Shown here: one piece after another, positions 45,564 through 54,475 of the stretch
Layout of the letters: the number at the start of each line of letters is the position of its first letter
Position numbering within the stretch: the first letter of the stretch is position 1
Assembly: GCA_963850255.1 (NCBI GenBank)
Contig: CAWKLL010000008.1
Coordinates: forward strand, 1 to 64,000
DNA length: 64,000 nucleotides
Reading direction: 5' to 3'
Source: J054 sp963850255
GTDB taxonomy: Bacteria; Pseudomonadota; Gammaproteobacteria; Steroidobacterales; GCA-2729495
Notes under the pieces: generated by a model
Database searches by the model: none
The model's input: the letters and a program-made list of their open reading frames with translations, nothing else
What the model was told of the DNA's origin: nothing
Translations under genes and position numbers: made by a program

Positions 45564-45613
45564 ATCCGAAAACGTGACTTCGATCGGTGCGAGACTTCTA
45601 AGAGGGAATCTCT

Positions 45614-46391
45614 ATGATTATACACAGCGCCAAAAACCTTCTCGTCAGCACCGTCAGTATTGTGCTGCTTCTCGCTCAGGTTCAACCGGCGGCCGGGCAG
45701 ACCAACTCAGCGGAACGACTGCGCCAGGCGCGCGGATTCTTTGCCCTGCCGCTCGAACTCGACTTCGACAGCGGCGCCAAAAACGGCAATGCGAACATTC
45801 TCAGGATCATGCCCGTGTACACGTTCCCGGTGTTCGAGCAGTGGAAGCTGGTCAACCTCAGTATCATTACGATGGCGGACGCGCCTGGCGGAACCCCCGC
45901 CTTCCCCGGGGACAACACTTCCGGCCAGACTGCCGGTGTCTCTGACCTGCTACACGCGAGCTTCGTCACGCCGACCCGTTCCGGCAACTTTATCTGGGGC
46001 ATCGGTGCGAGTTTTCGCGTTTCCCACCGCTACTGACGATTCGCTGGGTAGCGGCAAGTGGGCAGCGGGTCCGGCGTTCCGTCTCACCTATCGCAAAGGG
46101 CCGTGGAACCTGGGCATGGTCGCCGGCCAGCGATGGTCATTTGCCGGCAGCGACAACCGTGCCGACGTCAACCAGCTGTTGATACGCGGGGCTGTTCGGC
46201 GCCAGTTACCCAACGACTGGTTCTTTGTTTACGCACCGTTGATCACCGCGAACTGGGACAGCCCCGGGGAGAAATGGCTGGTTCCTGTAGGCGGCGGCAT
46301 CGGCCGCTCATTCAAGATGAACAAACACCCGTGGGCCTGGTCGGTCCAGGCTTATTACAACGCCATCAAGCCGGATCCCGCACCAGACTAG
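45614..46391 (+). CDS. Outer-membrane beta-barrel protein, one frameshift
   Basis: ATG 45614 gives a signal peptide (LLVSTVSIVLLLAQVQPAAG) followed by strands typical of porin-like barrels (ANILRIMPVYTFPVFEQWKL, FVTPTRSGNFIWGIGASF). The frame breaks at about 46015; the next frame carries on as WAAGPAFRLTYRKGPWNLGM and YAPLITANWDSPGEKWLVP, ending at TAG 46391. The GxG strands and C-terminal YNAIKPD resemble the barrel gene at 48750, its likely paralogue. Family members of this look are poorly defined outer-membrane transporters. Confidence 0.6.
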
Positions 46392-46495
46392 GTGTTTCGA
46401 TTCTCGATCATCGCAGCGATTCCATTCGGCGAGAACGGGAAATAGGCGTAGGCCATCCGGATTCCACGTCTATGCAGCACCCGGGCCGGTAACGC

Positions 46496-47194
46496 TCAAT
46501 CGACGAGACTGACCGTAATCTCACCGTTGGCACCGAGCGGCGAAACATCCAGATTCACGCCCATGATTTTGGCGTAGGCCATATAGCGTGGAATGCTGTA
46601 GTTATTGTGCACCTCTTCTTCCGTCAGGTTTTCGAAGATGCCGACCTTCTGACTGGCCTCCATTACACGCGTAAATGGCGTGGTGTAAGTGACACTGGTA
46701 GGGCTGTTCCACTGCAATTGATCGACCAGCTGAAAGAAACAGGTCGTTTGCTCGAAGATCGCCATCAGTGCGAAGTCTTCGCGACCGGTCATTTTTATTG
46801 CATTGCCGATTCGTTTCATCATGAATTCAGTGGTCTTTACATCGTTGTCGACCAACTGTTCATACATATCCGTCTCTTTGGCAAAAGATACGGCCGTGAG
46901 ATGAAGTTTGACCAGCGCATCGTTGAACTCATGCTGGTATGACCCATTGTGGTTCATCGTTTTGACCGCTGTCAGAAGATAGCGGCCCAGTGCTTCATCG
47001 CTCGACCTGGACAGATCAAGCTTGCCATCCAGCTCTTCGACCAGGGCGACAATGCCTCGTCCCAGCTCGGCCAGGCAGCTCCCGATCTTCCTAGCTGTGT
47101 GCTGTGCCTGCCTCGACCGTCTCGGGCCCGGCGACTGATCTCCTGCCGTCAAGGAACCGGATAATTTCGTCGGCGGCCTTCGCTGCGCCGTCAA
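46496..47194 (-). CDS. Helical protein of unknown function, start uncertain
   Basis: The frame is open from ATG 47194, but that start overlaps the glycosyltransferase by 104 bases and the first ~35 residues look noncoding. The believable part begins about GRGIVALVEELDGKLDL and runs to TAA near 46496 (GEITVSLVD). It is mostly helical (GRYLLTAVKTMNHNGSY, TTEFMMKRIGNAIKM). No family recognised. It is directly downstream of the glycosyltransferase on the same strand, so possibly cotranscribed; no normal start codon is seen within the non-overlapping part, suggesting a frameshift or an unusual start. Confidence 0.45.
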   Translation of the reverse strand: MTAQRRPPTKLSGSLTAGDQSPGPRRSRQAQHTARKIGSCLAELGRGIVALVEELDGKLDLSRSSDEALGRYLLTAVKTMNHNGSYQHEFNDALVKLHLTAVSFAKETDMYEQLVDNDVKTTEFMMKRIGNAIKMTGREDFALMAIFEQTTCFFQLVDQLQWNSPTSVTYTTPFTRVMEASQKVGIFENLTEEEVHNNYSIPRYMAYAKIMGVNLDVSPLGANGEITVSLVD

Positions 47195-48419
47195 TCGGGT
47201 CCTGTATCCGCTTCAGGCGCTGCATGCTGTCGCGGTAGTTCTGGTCTTCCACCAGCTTCTCGAGCGCAGCCGCGAGTCTTCGACGATTGAGGTCGAGCCT
47301 CGTCAGCATCAGTCCAGCGCCCTGACGCGCGACCAGCGAGATATTTCCCGCTTGCTCCATCTGAGCCGGAATACCGACGAGCGGCGTGCCCGAGTGGATC
47401 GCTGTCTGTACCGTGCCCGCTCCTCCGTGAGTAATTGCGATGTCCGCCAGAGGATTGAGCAGGTGCGCGGGAGCGTGCGGGATCGTCAGCACACGCTTGG
47501 AATTGTTGCAGGCCCGATCTCCCAGGATCGTGGTCGTCAGCACGACGGCCTGCAAATCCAGGTCGCCCACGATTTCGACGACGGACTGCAAGACCTCGGG
47601 CGACCCGGACACACCCATGGCACAGTAAAGTTTCGTTCTTGGCGTGTCGAAGTGCCGACGCACCGCCTCGGGCACTTCGCCGGGAAGCTTGGCGAAGCAG
47701 GCACCGCCGTAACGGTAGCGAGGCGGCCGATGGAAGAATTGCGGATGGCGCGGTTGATAGTTTTCAAGTTCCTCGGGCGAGATGCCCAGGATCTCAGGCG
47801 CGTCCATCACGAGGGTGAGATCGCCCGCCACGAAATCCAGGGTGCTCTTGTATTGCGGTAGACCGAGCTCCGAGGCGAGCTGATTAAACGGGTGGATCCA
47901 GAATTTCATGCGCGGCGCGAGCCAATTCATGAACCAATCCATGGGCATATGACGGAGCCAGCCAACCAGAGACGGCACGAACACCCCCATCCGCCGGTCG
48001 AAGAACGGAGCTGTGAACGGCCCCGGTTGCTGGACAACGATTGGAATCCCGGCAAGCTGGACGGACAAATAGGACGGCAAGTTCCAACCGATCAGGACGG
48101 CATCGGCGCGGGCGTTCTTCAATGCAGCAGCCTCGTTTGAGACGTACTCCTTCAGCTCCTCATAAGTGAAGAAACTGTCGCGCAAGGACTTCACGCCCTC
48201 CCCGCGGTTGAAACGCATGTACTGCTGAGCGCGTTCTGGTGACATCTGGGGTTCGACGGTGATGATCTCGAACCCTTCGTCTCGGACTACACTTTCGTAG
48301 GGACCGCCATGGCTGAAGAACAGCACCTCCTGACCTCGATCCCGGAGGGCTTTTGCGATCTCAACGAGCCTCGAGGCCTCGGAAAGGTAGTAGAAATGCG
48401 GGAAGCAAACGATCCTCAT
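47091..48419 (-). CDS. GT1 family glycosyltransferase (UGT/MGT-like)
   Basis: 442 residues. The N-terminal half starts like UDP-glycosyltransferases (MRIVCFPHFYYLSEASRLVEIAK), and the C-terminal half has the nucleotide-sugar binding signature HGGAGTVQTAIHSGTPLVGIP with AQMEQAGNISLVARQGAG after it. These enzymes glycosylate small molecules such as macrolides, sterols or flavonoids. Which substrate applies here is not visible. Cargo of the first tRNA-Phe segment; intact. Confidence 0.85.
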   Translation of the reverse strand: MRIVCFPHFYYLSEASRLVEIAKALRDRGQEVLFFSHGGPYESVVRDEGFEIITVEPQMSPERAQQYMRFNRGEGVKSLRDSFFTYEELKEYVSNEAAALKNARADAVLIGWNLPSYLSVQLAGIPIVVQQPGPFTAPFFDRRMGVFVPSLVGWLRHMPMDWFMNWLAPRMKFWIHPFNQLASELGLPQYKSTLDFVAGDLTLVMDAPEILGISPEELENYQPRHPQFFHRPPRYRYGGACFAKLPGEVPEAVRRHFDTPRTKLYCAMGVSGSPEVLQSVVEIVGDLDLQAVVLTTTILGDRACNNSKRVLTIPHAPAHLLNPLADIAITHGGAGTVQTAIHSGTPLVGIPAQMEQAGNISLVARQGAGLMLTRLDLNRRRLAAALEKLVEDQNYRDSMQRLKRIQDPIDGAAKAADEIIRFLDGRRSVAGPETVEAGTAHS

Positions 48420-48478
48420 GGCCCCCTCCTGGTGCGGGCTCTAAGCTAAGCACAGTCTAGCCCCGCTAAGGTAAAAAG

Positions 48479-48525
48479 GGGGGTCGAACCGGCTTTCGCA
48501 AAGGAAAATCGGTTCAACCCCTTTC
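48479..48525. repeat. Repeat family B hairpin
   Basis: Forward arm GGGGGGTCGAACCGGCTTTC, short loop, and inverse arm GGAAAATCGGTTCAACCCCT form an imperfect inverted repeat about 47 nt long. A single arm of the same family is at 7121. Position: upstream of the barrel gene, after the divergent glycosyltransferase start. Confidence 0.6.
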
Positions 48526-48749
48526 TTCCGAAAAAATGGGCTTAGATACCCACGCCTGTCGTTCTCTATCCCTGAATACGAAAGATTGTTTGGTGTTTGG
48601 CTTTGCCGAGTGGAAGAATAGGCGGGGCGAAGGGCCCGTAGACAAATATCAACAGTTGGGACTGAACATATGTTTTGGTACCCAATGGTCCTATGCAGGT
48701 ATGACTCATACAGGGCTTGTTTTGGGTCTGCTAATTCGGCGCATACTAA

Positions 48750-49603
48750 ATGGAGAAAGTGCGTGTTCAGTACATTCGGAAGAAACTGGTCCTTAGCCGC
48801 AACGCTGATACTGTTTTTCACGATGAGTGCCAGCCAGGCGCAGGAGAGTCATCAATCCGACGACGAGCACGAAGCGTCGTCAAACGCATTTCAGCTCGAC
48901 GACGTACCGAACCTGGCTCTTTCGCAGCTTTCTGCCCGACTCCAATGATGACGCAGACACCCTTGGCCTGGAGTTCGTGAGTGCCTGGGGCTGGGGCAAC
49001 TACGACGTCACCAACATTTCATACTTCGAGGTCGCCGACTATCCTGTCGGCGTGCCCGGCCTGCCGCTCGGCAACCCCGAGCCCGGAGTCGAATCCGATA
49101 CGGGTATTAACGACCTGCTTTCTGCGTTCCTGTTCTCGAAAAAAGGCGCACATGACGGTCCGCACCACTTCGGCTTCGGATTCGCAACACAGTTGCCGAC
49201 GGGCTCTGGTGAGACGCTTAGCAGTGGGAAATATTCGCTTGGACCCGCGTCGATTACGAATATCACAACGATCGATTCTTCGTGGCGATCGTCGCGCTGC
49301 AGCTTTGGTCTGTCGCCGGAGACTCCGAGTCGCAAAGACGTCAACATGATGATGATCAAGCCGATGATCACCTACGACCTGAATGAAAAATGGAAAGCAG
49401 TCTACATGCCGTACGGCGTCAGTATTTACTGGAACAAGCCATCCGGACAGAAAGTCTATTTCCCGCTCGGCGGTGGCATGCAACGGCAGTTCAATCTTGG
49501 GGCAATCCCGTCCGCGGTTTCACTACAGTTATTCCAGAACGTGATTCGGCCCGACAAAGGCGCGGAACATGACCTGCGCTTTATGCTGGAGCTGAATTTT
49601 TGA
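48750..49603 (+). pseudogene. Outer-membrane beta-barrel protein, second copy, frameshifted
   Basis: The start is likely ATG 48750 (MEKVRVQYIRKKL), with a shift near 48790 into the frame carrying the signal peptide core (LAATLILFFTMSASQAQ). A further shift near 48945 and two near 49250-49325 are needed, but between them barrel strands are clear: LGLEFVSAWGWGNYDVTNIS, HFGFGFATQLPTGSGETL, YHNDRFFVAIVALQLW, KPMITYDLNEKWKAVYMPYG. It ends FMLELNF at 49603, a standard terminal phenylalanine for outer-membrane barrels. Paralogue of the 45614 gene. Confidence 0.55.
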
Positions 49604-49818
49604 GGTAATAAATTCAAGGGTCAAAAACATAAAAAGCGACGCATACTCGAAGAGATAAAGACAAATACAGACTTGGCACGCACGCCGATAGCATGCTTGT
49701 ACATGATGCCATTAAGAAATTTGTCATCTGGTTCGAAAGCCCTGCGGCGATAAGATCTGCGGCAGGCGGACCTTGGCGATTCAGCTGGTTATGCTCCAAT
49801 AGGGTCAACGGCGCCTGG

Positions 49819-49863
49819 CTGACAATCCGCGTGTCGATGGTTCGATTCCGCCCCTGGCCACCA
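49819..49863 (+). repeat. tRNA-Phe 3' copy 1 (att-like)
   Basis: CTGACAATCCGCGTGTCGAT and on to GGTTCGATTCCGCCCCTGGCCACCA match the last 45 bases of tRNA-Phe with two or three mismatches. It is the oldest-looking copy, and its upstream module is degraded: only pieces such as GGTTATGC and CAACGGCGCC recall the module at the other three. It ends the first 4.64-kb segment. Confidence 0.8.
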
Positions 49864-49959
49864 TCCAAGGCCTTCGAATTGCCAAACATCTCTGATCATC
49901 GGGCAAAGTTCATGGAGCATCGATAAGCGAGTCCAGTGAGTCGCGCAGGCGTGGCAGAA

Positions 49960-51102
49960 TCACAACGGGCCGTGCGGATACTCCGGCTTCCGGTTTTGAA
50001 ACGAAAGGATGGCGGGTTTCACCACTACGCCGTCGTCGACGTTCACTGCCCGCCTGATTGTCTCGTTCTGTTGCCAGCTTTCCCGGCCTTCCAGCACTGA
50101 CGGGAGATGAACGACCAGGGCGGCGGAGATGGCGCGCGACGCACTTTCCCAAAGATACGAGGGCGTGTGATCAACTGCGTAGTAGTCGACCTGTTCCACT
50201 TTGAGTATCGGCTTCTTGAACGTCGTAGGTTTGGCGAAATAGAACCCCATGCCTTCATCACAACTCACATCGATGATCAGGCAGCCGGGCCGCAAACAGC
50301 TCTTTTCATCCTTCGTCACGAACATCATGGGATTGCCCGGTTCCTGAAACGTCCCGTTAATGATGATGTCGGACTCATTGATGAGGTCGGTCAAAGGGCG
50401 AGCGCTTCCTTCGTGCTCGACCTCCAGCATGCGTGCTTCGCCCTCCCCGCCGGGCGCGATGCGGACATAGTGACAATCCAGCACTTCCTCCCGCACCTCG
50501 TGATCGGGACGCTGGATACAGATCGTGATATCCCGGAAACCGTGGGCCTTGAGCGCGTAGATCGCCCCGCGGCTCACCGCACCGAAACTGAATATGATCA
50601 CTTTGCGCTGGTTGCCGTAATGCCCGTCGATGCCCTTGAGTTGCAATGCATGCAGCACGGCGCAGTAGCCGGCCATTTCGTTGTTTTTGTAGAACGTGTG
50701 TCGTCCGATGGTCCCGTTGGGGCTCCAGACGAACATGTCCTCGAAGGCAATAAGTGTTTGTCGGCGGTCAATTGCCGCCTGGGTGATCGCTCGTTGCTGC
50801 ACGCAGTGCGGATAGCCCCAGAGGATGCCGCCTTCCTTGAGTTCCTCGAGATCCTCAAGCATCGGCTTGTTCAGAATGATCGCGCCCAAATCGGCCAGGA
50901 GTTCGTGACGGGAGGCGACGCCCCCCGAGCGCTTGGCTATGTCCGCGTCGCTGAGCTCGAACCTTTGCCCATAGCCTTCTTCGAAAATTAGTCGCCGGCG
51001 CATGGCCTCGGGCAGGCGCCGCAAATGATCGGGATGGATGGGCACACGACGCTCATCAATCTTTTTGGAAGTCCCAATGACTCCCATGTGCAGTTTACTC
51101 AC
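49960..51102 (-). CDS. Alanine dehydrogenase/PNT-like NAD(P)-dependent enzyme
   Basis: 380 residues in the alanine dehydrogenase-transhydrogenase N-terminal fold family. The start MGVIGTSKKIDERRVPIHP has the conserved R-x-x-x-x-P. A Rossmann stretch (KVIIFSFGAVSRGAIYALKAHGF) has a glycine-poor binding loop, and ESDIIINGTFQEPGNPMMFVT follows. It resembles the N5-(carboxyethyl)ornithine synthase branch more than classic Ald. It reads from the same side as the XRE regulator, 21 bases after it, within the second segment. The reaction is probably amino acid/keto acid reductive condensation or oxidation; uncertain. Confidence 0.7.
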   Translation of the reverse strand: MSKLHMGVIGTSKKIDERRVPIHPDHLRRLPEAMRRRLIFEEGYGQRFELSDADIAKRSGGVASRHELLADLGAIILNKPMLEDLEELKEGGILWGYPHCVQQRAITQAAIDRRQTLIAFEDMFVWSPNGTIGRHTFYKNNEMAGYCAVLHALQLKGIDGHYGNQRKVIIFSFGAVSRGAIYALKAHGFRDITICIQRPDHEVREEVLDCHYVRIAPGGEGEARMLEVEHEGSARPLTDLINESDIIINGTFQEPGNPMMFVTKDEKSCLRPGCLIIDVSCDEGMGFYFAKPTTFKKPILKVEQVDYYAVDHTPSYLWESASRAISAALVVHLPSVLEGRESWQQNETIRRAVNVDDGVVVKPAILSFQNRKPEYPHGPL

Positions 51103-51123
51103 TGTAATTCCTTTCGATTGCGG

Positions 51124-51987
51124 CTATTTCTTCACGGGCTGGAAGTGCAGCGGATCCCTTAAGTTTTGCAGCGCCCGGTAATAAAACAGCGCACTCGGTC
51201 GTTTTTCTTTGAATCGCAACTGTTTTAGAAACCCCACTTCTTCGGCAGACACATCGCCGCTGAGCGCAGCATCATTCAGAAACGCTGTTAGCCCCGGCTC
51301 ACCCTCGCTGGGAGCGTCGATATCCGTTTCGACAAAAGCGAATTTCTTCGGTTTGCCCAGGACGAGTCTTTCGTTCAGCACGATTTCCATATCGAAGTTA
51401 GTCAGATCGATGTCCCAGCCTTCGAGCAGCGGATCCAGAAAGGAGATGCAGTCTTCGTTTGAAACGTTGAAGATATCGGTGTCGAGGAACTCCAGTAAGA
51501 TCACGCGCATCTGGGCATAGCTCTTGTTACTAAGCTCTGCAACCCGATGAAGCCAGGCTTCATTATCCAGCTCCGATCTTGCGGCCTGCCTGACAACATC
51601 GAGGAGCTTCTGTGTTATCAGCCGCTCCAGCTCCCCGAAAGATTGCCTTTCGAATACCGCCTGGATCTGTTGTCTTCGGGCGGGCCTGCACTTTCTCAAT
51701 ATCAGTTCCCGGGTTTCTTTCAGCAACGCGCCTTGCGGTTCTTCATAGCCGCGCCGCAGTTCATCCAAGCGCTCTTCGCGCGCCAGCGTCGCTAGCTCGC
51801 CTTTCGATAGCTGCAGAAACTTGCCCATTTTCTCGTAGATATCGGTTCTGTTCGGGGCCGGAGGCAACTTCTTCCGGTTCAGCAGCTGCGATATGTAGGA
51901 TTCCGTCACTTCGGCGGCCGCCGCCAGGTCCTTCTGCTCCAGCCCGAGCTCTTTGAGTCGCATCTTTATTACAGAACAAACGTCCAC
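51124..51987 (-). CDS. XRE-family transcriptional regulator with large C-terminal domain
   Basis: 287 residues from GTG 51987, chosen for its TGAGG six bases upstream; TTG 51999 and ATG 51963 are in frame. The N-terminal helix-turn-helix is clear (MRLKELGLEQKDLAAAAEVTESYISQLLNRK). A ~200-residue helical C-terminal domain without known motif may sense a ligand or partner. Divergent from hflK, with a 19-bp palindrome (52003-52021) in between: probably its own operator. Regulator of the second segment's genes. Confidence 0.8.
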   Translation of the reverse strand: MDVCSVIKMRLKELGLEQKDLAAAAEVTESYISQLLNRKKLPPAPNRTDIYEKMGKFLQLSKGELATLAREERLDELRRGYEEPQGALLKETRELILRKCRPARRQQIQAVFERQSFGELERLITQKLLDVVRQAARSELDNEAWLHRVAELSNKSYAQMRVILLEFLDTDIFNVSNEDCISFLDPLLEGWDIDLTNFDMEIVLNERLVLGKPKKFAFVETDIDAPSEGEPGLTAFLNDAALSGDVSAEEVGFLKQLRFKEKRPSALFYYRALQNLRDPLHFQPVKK

Positions 51988-52002
51988 AGCTGGCCTCAAT
52001 TA

Positions 52003-52021
52003 ATTAACCAAATTGGTTAAT
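52003..52021. promoter_or_regulatory. 19-bp palindromic operator
   Basis: ATTAACCAA-A-TTGGTTAAT, a perfect inverted repeat around one central base, between the divergent XRE regulator and hflK. Arms of 9 bases are typical of HTH-dimer operators. It lies 16 bases from the regulator's start, so it would give autorepression and control of hflKC. The rest of 52022-52155 is AT-rich and holds the hflK promoter but no gene. Confidence 0.75.
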
Positions 52022-52155
52022 AAAAGTGATAATCACAGAATAGACTTGACTATTCAAGGTAATTAACGAAATATGCTTTAAGTTCTAATCGGGCATCAAA
52101 AAGCCAAACCAAATTAGCTATTTACTCCGCAGCAGACCTAAGACGAGACAAATTG

Positions 52156-53202
52156 ATGGCATGGCAAAACGGTAAATCAGGTTCACGAGGCGGCGCCAAT
52201 CCAGGCTCCGAGCTGGAGCAATTGATTGGTCAAGGCCAGGCTGGACTGAAGCAGATCATGTCCGGCGGCGGCCCATTCCGAGGCATTGCGATATTCGCGA
52301 TAGCGTTATTTCTGTTCGGCGCGTGGACCGCTTACTACACGGTGCCAAGTGACTCGGTAGCGGTGGTACAGCGCTTCGGCAAATACCTGAAAGATGTCCA
52401 ACCCGGATTGCATTTCAAGTTCCCCCTTGGCATCGATATCGCAACGATTGTGCCAGTCAAGCGGCAGTTGAAGCAGGAATTCGGATTCACGACGCCGGGT
52501 GCAATGGATCCCTACCAAAGTCCCGTCGACGGCAAGCGCGAAACAGAGATGGTGACGGGCGATCTCAATGCCGCGCTGGTGGAGTGGGTCGTTCAATACC
52601 GAATAGCAGACCCGGCAAAGTATCTGTTTGAAGTTCGGGAGCCGAGAGCAACGCTGCGATACGTCTCCGAGTCAGTCATGCGAGAAGTTGTCGGTGATCG
52701 AACAGTGGACGAGGTGATTACCATCGGGCGCCAGGAGATCGAATCCGAAGCGCTCGTCAAAATGCAGGCTCTGTCGACGAAGTACGCGATGGGCATCAAC
52801 ATCGACCAGGTGCAGCTCAAGAACATCAATCCTCCGCGACCAGTGCAGGAGTCGTTCAACGAGGTCAACCAGGCGCAGCAGGAAAAGGAGAAACTGATCA
52901 ACGAAGCCCGGCGCGAATATAACAAGGTGATTCCACTGGCCGAGGGTGAGAAGGATCAGCGAATTCGCGAGGCCGACGGCTACCGCCTGAAGCGCATCAA
53001 CGAAGCGGAAGGCGACGTCGCTCGGTTCAATTCACTGCTGACAGAATATTTGAAGGCCCCGCAAGTTACCCGGCGCCGCATCTATGTAGAAACGATGCAG
53101 GCGGTCTTACCCGGTATCCGCTCAAAGATCATCGTCGACGACGAAACGCGTAATATTTTGCCTTTGCTAAATCTGGATACTCAAAACGGTGATCGACCAT
53201 GA
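52156..53202 (+). CDS. hflK: HflK-like SPFH protein
   Basis: 348 residues from ATG 52156. A glycine-rich N-terminus (KSGSRGGANPGSELEQL), one membrane helix (GIAIFAIALFLFGAWTAYY) and an SPFH/band-7 domain (VPSDSVAVVQRFGKYLKDV, QPGLHFKFPLGIDI), then a charged coiled coil (QAQQEKEKLINEARREYN). HflK with HflC forms a membrane complex that modulates the FtsH protease. Its stop overlaps hflC by four bases. In a tRNA-linked segment it is likely a second, mobile copy; whether another hflKC exists in the genome cannot be seen. Confidence 0.88.
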   Translation: MAWQNGKSGSRGGANPGSELEQLIGQGQAGLKQIMSGGGPFRGIAIFAIALFLFGAWTAYYTVPSDSVAVVQRFGKYLKDVQPGLHFKFPLGIDIATIVPVKRQLKQEFGFTTPGAMDPYQSPVDGKRETEMVTGDLNAALVEWVVQYRIADPAKYLFEVREPRATLRYVSESVMREVVGDRTVDEVITIGRQEIESEALVKMQALSTKYAMGINIDQVQLKNINPPRPVQESFNEVNQAQQEKEKLINEARREYNKVIPLAEGEKDQRIREADGYRLKRINEAEGDVARFNSLLTEYLKAPQVTRRRIYVETMQAVLPGIRSKIIVDDETRNILPLLNLDTQNGDRP

Positions 53203-54185
53203 ATAAACTGACCGCCTTGCTGGCGCTTCTCGGTGTCGCCGTGTTTGTCTTCTTCAGTTCGATCTACACGGTCAACGAAGTCGAGCAGATAATCATCACC
53301 CAATTCGGGAAACCGGTCGGAAGTCCTGTGACCATGGCTGGCTTGAAATTCAAGATCCCTTTCATCCAGCAGGTCAATTCGATCGACCAACGCGTGCTCG
53401 AATGGGATGGCAATCCGTCGGATATGCCGACCAAGGACAAGCTTTACATCTCGGTCGATCTGTTCGCCCGGTGGCGAATCACCGATCCGTTGCAGTATTT
53501 TCTGCGGCTTCGCGATGAACGCAGCGCGCAGTCCCGCCTCGACGACATTCTAGGCAGCGAGACGCGCAATGCAGTGGCCAAGCACGAGCTGATCGAGATC
53601 ATTCGCACTACGAAGGATCGCGTGCCACTGCGTGATACGCTCCTGACGGAGGCAGAGCGCAGCCTCGACATGGGTTCACTCGTGCCTATCCAGAAGGGGC
53701 GGAAGCTGGTCGAGCAGGAAATTTTCGCTGCCGCAGCCGAGAAGGTCCAGGTATTCGGTATCGAACTGCTGGACATCCGCTTCAAGCGAATCAATTACAA
53801 CGAGAGCGTCCGCCCGAAAATCTACGATCGAATGATCAGCGAGCGGCGTCAGATCGCCGAGCGCTTCCTGTCGGAAGGTAATGGCGAAGCGGCCAGAATT
53901 CGTGGCAATCGTATCCGCGACCTGAACAAGATCGAATCCGAGGCGTACCGGCAGGTCGAAGAGATCCGCGGTGTGGCCGACGCGAAAGCTACGGAAATCT
54001 ATGCCAGAGCTTATAACCAGAGCCCTAGAGCTGTTGCGTTCTATGAATTTACACGGACCATGCAGTCTTACCAGTTCATCATCGCCGAAAACACGACTCT
54101 CGTATTGTCGACAGACAGCGACCTGTTCAAGTTTCTGAAAGGCATGGATTCTAACGATGGGCCTAACGATAGACAAAATCCATGA
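53199..54185 (+). CDS. hflC: HflC-like SPFH protein
   Basis: 328 residues from ATG 53199 overlapping hflK (ATGA). Signal-anchor helix (LLALLGVAVFVFFSSIY), SPFH start VNEVEQIIITQFGKPVGSP, and HflC landmarks GLKFKIPFIQQV, DQRVLEWDGNPSDMPTKDK, and RISERRQIAERFLSEGNGEA-like (here MISERRQIAERFLSEGNGEA) preceding a coiled coil. Partner of the preceding HflK in the membrane. It ends with VLSTDSDLFKFLKG, as usual. Confidence 0.9.
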   Translation: MNKLTALLALLGVAVFVFFSSIYTVNEVEQIIITQFGKPVGSPVTMAGLKFKIPFIQQVNSIDQRVLEWDGNPSDMPTKDKLYISVDLFARWRITDPLQYFLRLRDERSAQSRLDDILGSETRNAVAKHELIEIIRTTKDRVPLRDTLLTEAERSLDMGSLVPIQKGRKLVEQEIFAAAAEKVQVFGIELLDIRFKRINYNESVRPKIYDRMISERRQIAERFLSEGNGEAARIRGNRIRDLNKIESEAYRQVEEIRGVADAKATEIYARAYNQSPRAVAFYEFTRTMQSYQFIIAENTTLVLSTDSDLFKFLKGMDSNDGPNDRQNP

Positions 54186-54295
54186 ACGCAAGAAATCCGG
54201 AACGCGCGCGGCCGTCGTGTAGTCTTTTGAGCTTCTTTGGCAGATACATCCGGCGTCCGCACCAGGAATAGCTATTTAGTCCATCCGAACGGTTG

Positions 54296-54400
54296 CGGGG
54301 ATTTTGCGGGGATCAGTTATGCACCGTTATGCACAGTCAGGCACTTACAGCAACGGGCGCCCCGGATAACTAACTGAAAAATAAAGCCTTGAGCGTGAAC
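54296..54400 (+). repeat. Arm-type repeat module, copy 1
   Basis: GCGGGGATTTTGCGGGGATC, then three tandem decamers AGTTATGCAC / CGTTATGCAC / AGTCAGGCAC (54316-54345), then TTACAGCAACGGGCGCCCCG and a TAAx-rich spacer. The same module appears at 58858 and 63109 just before the next tRNA-Phe copies. The spaced decamers look like recombinase or excisionase arm-binding sites. It ends the second segment. Confidence 0.75.
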
Positions 54401-54406
54401 CCACGC

Positions 54407-54453
54407 GACTGAAAATCCGCGTGTCGGTGGTTCGATTCCGCCCCTGGCCACCA
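54407..54453 (+). repeat. tRNA-Phe 3' copy 2 (att-like)
   Basis: Exact match to the last 47 bases of tRNA-Phe (from GACTGAAAATCC to CCA at 54451-54453). Right end of a 4.59-kb segment from 49864. Identity is full, so exchange at this site is recent or maintained by function. Confidence 0.95.
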
Positions 54454-54475
54454 TTTCAGGAAAAGATTCTTGTAC

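Noticed and set aside
50107..50991. 294-codon plus-strand frame
   Set aside because: Lies opposite the alanine-dehydrogenase-like gene, which has conserved motifs and an operon position.
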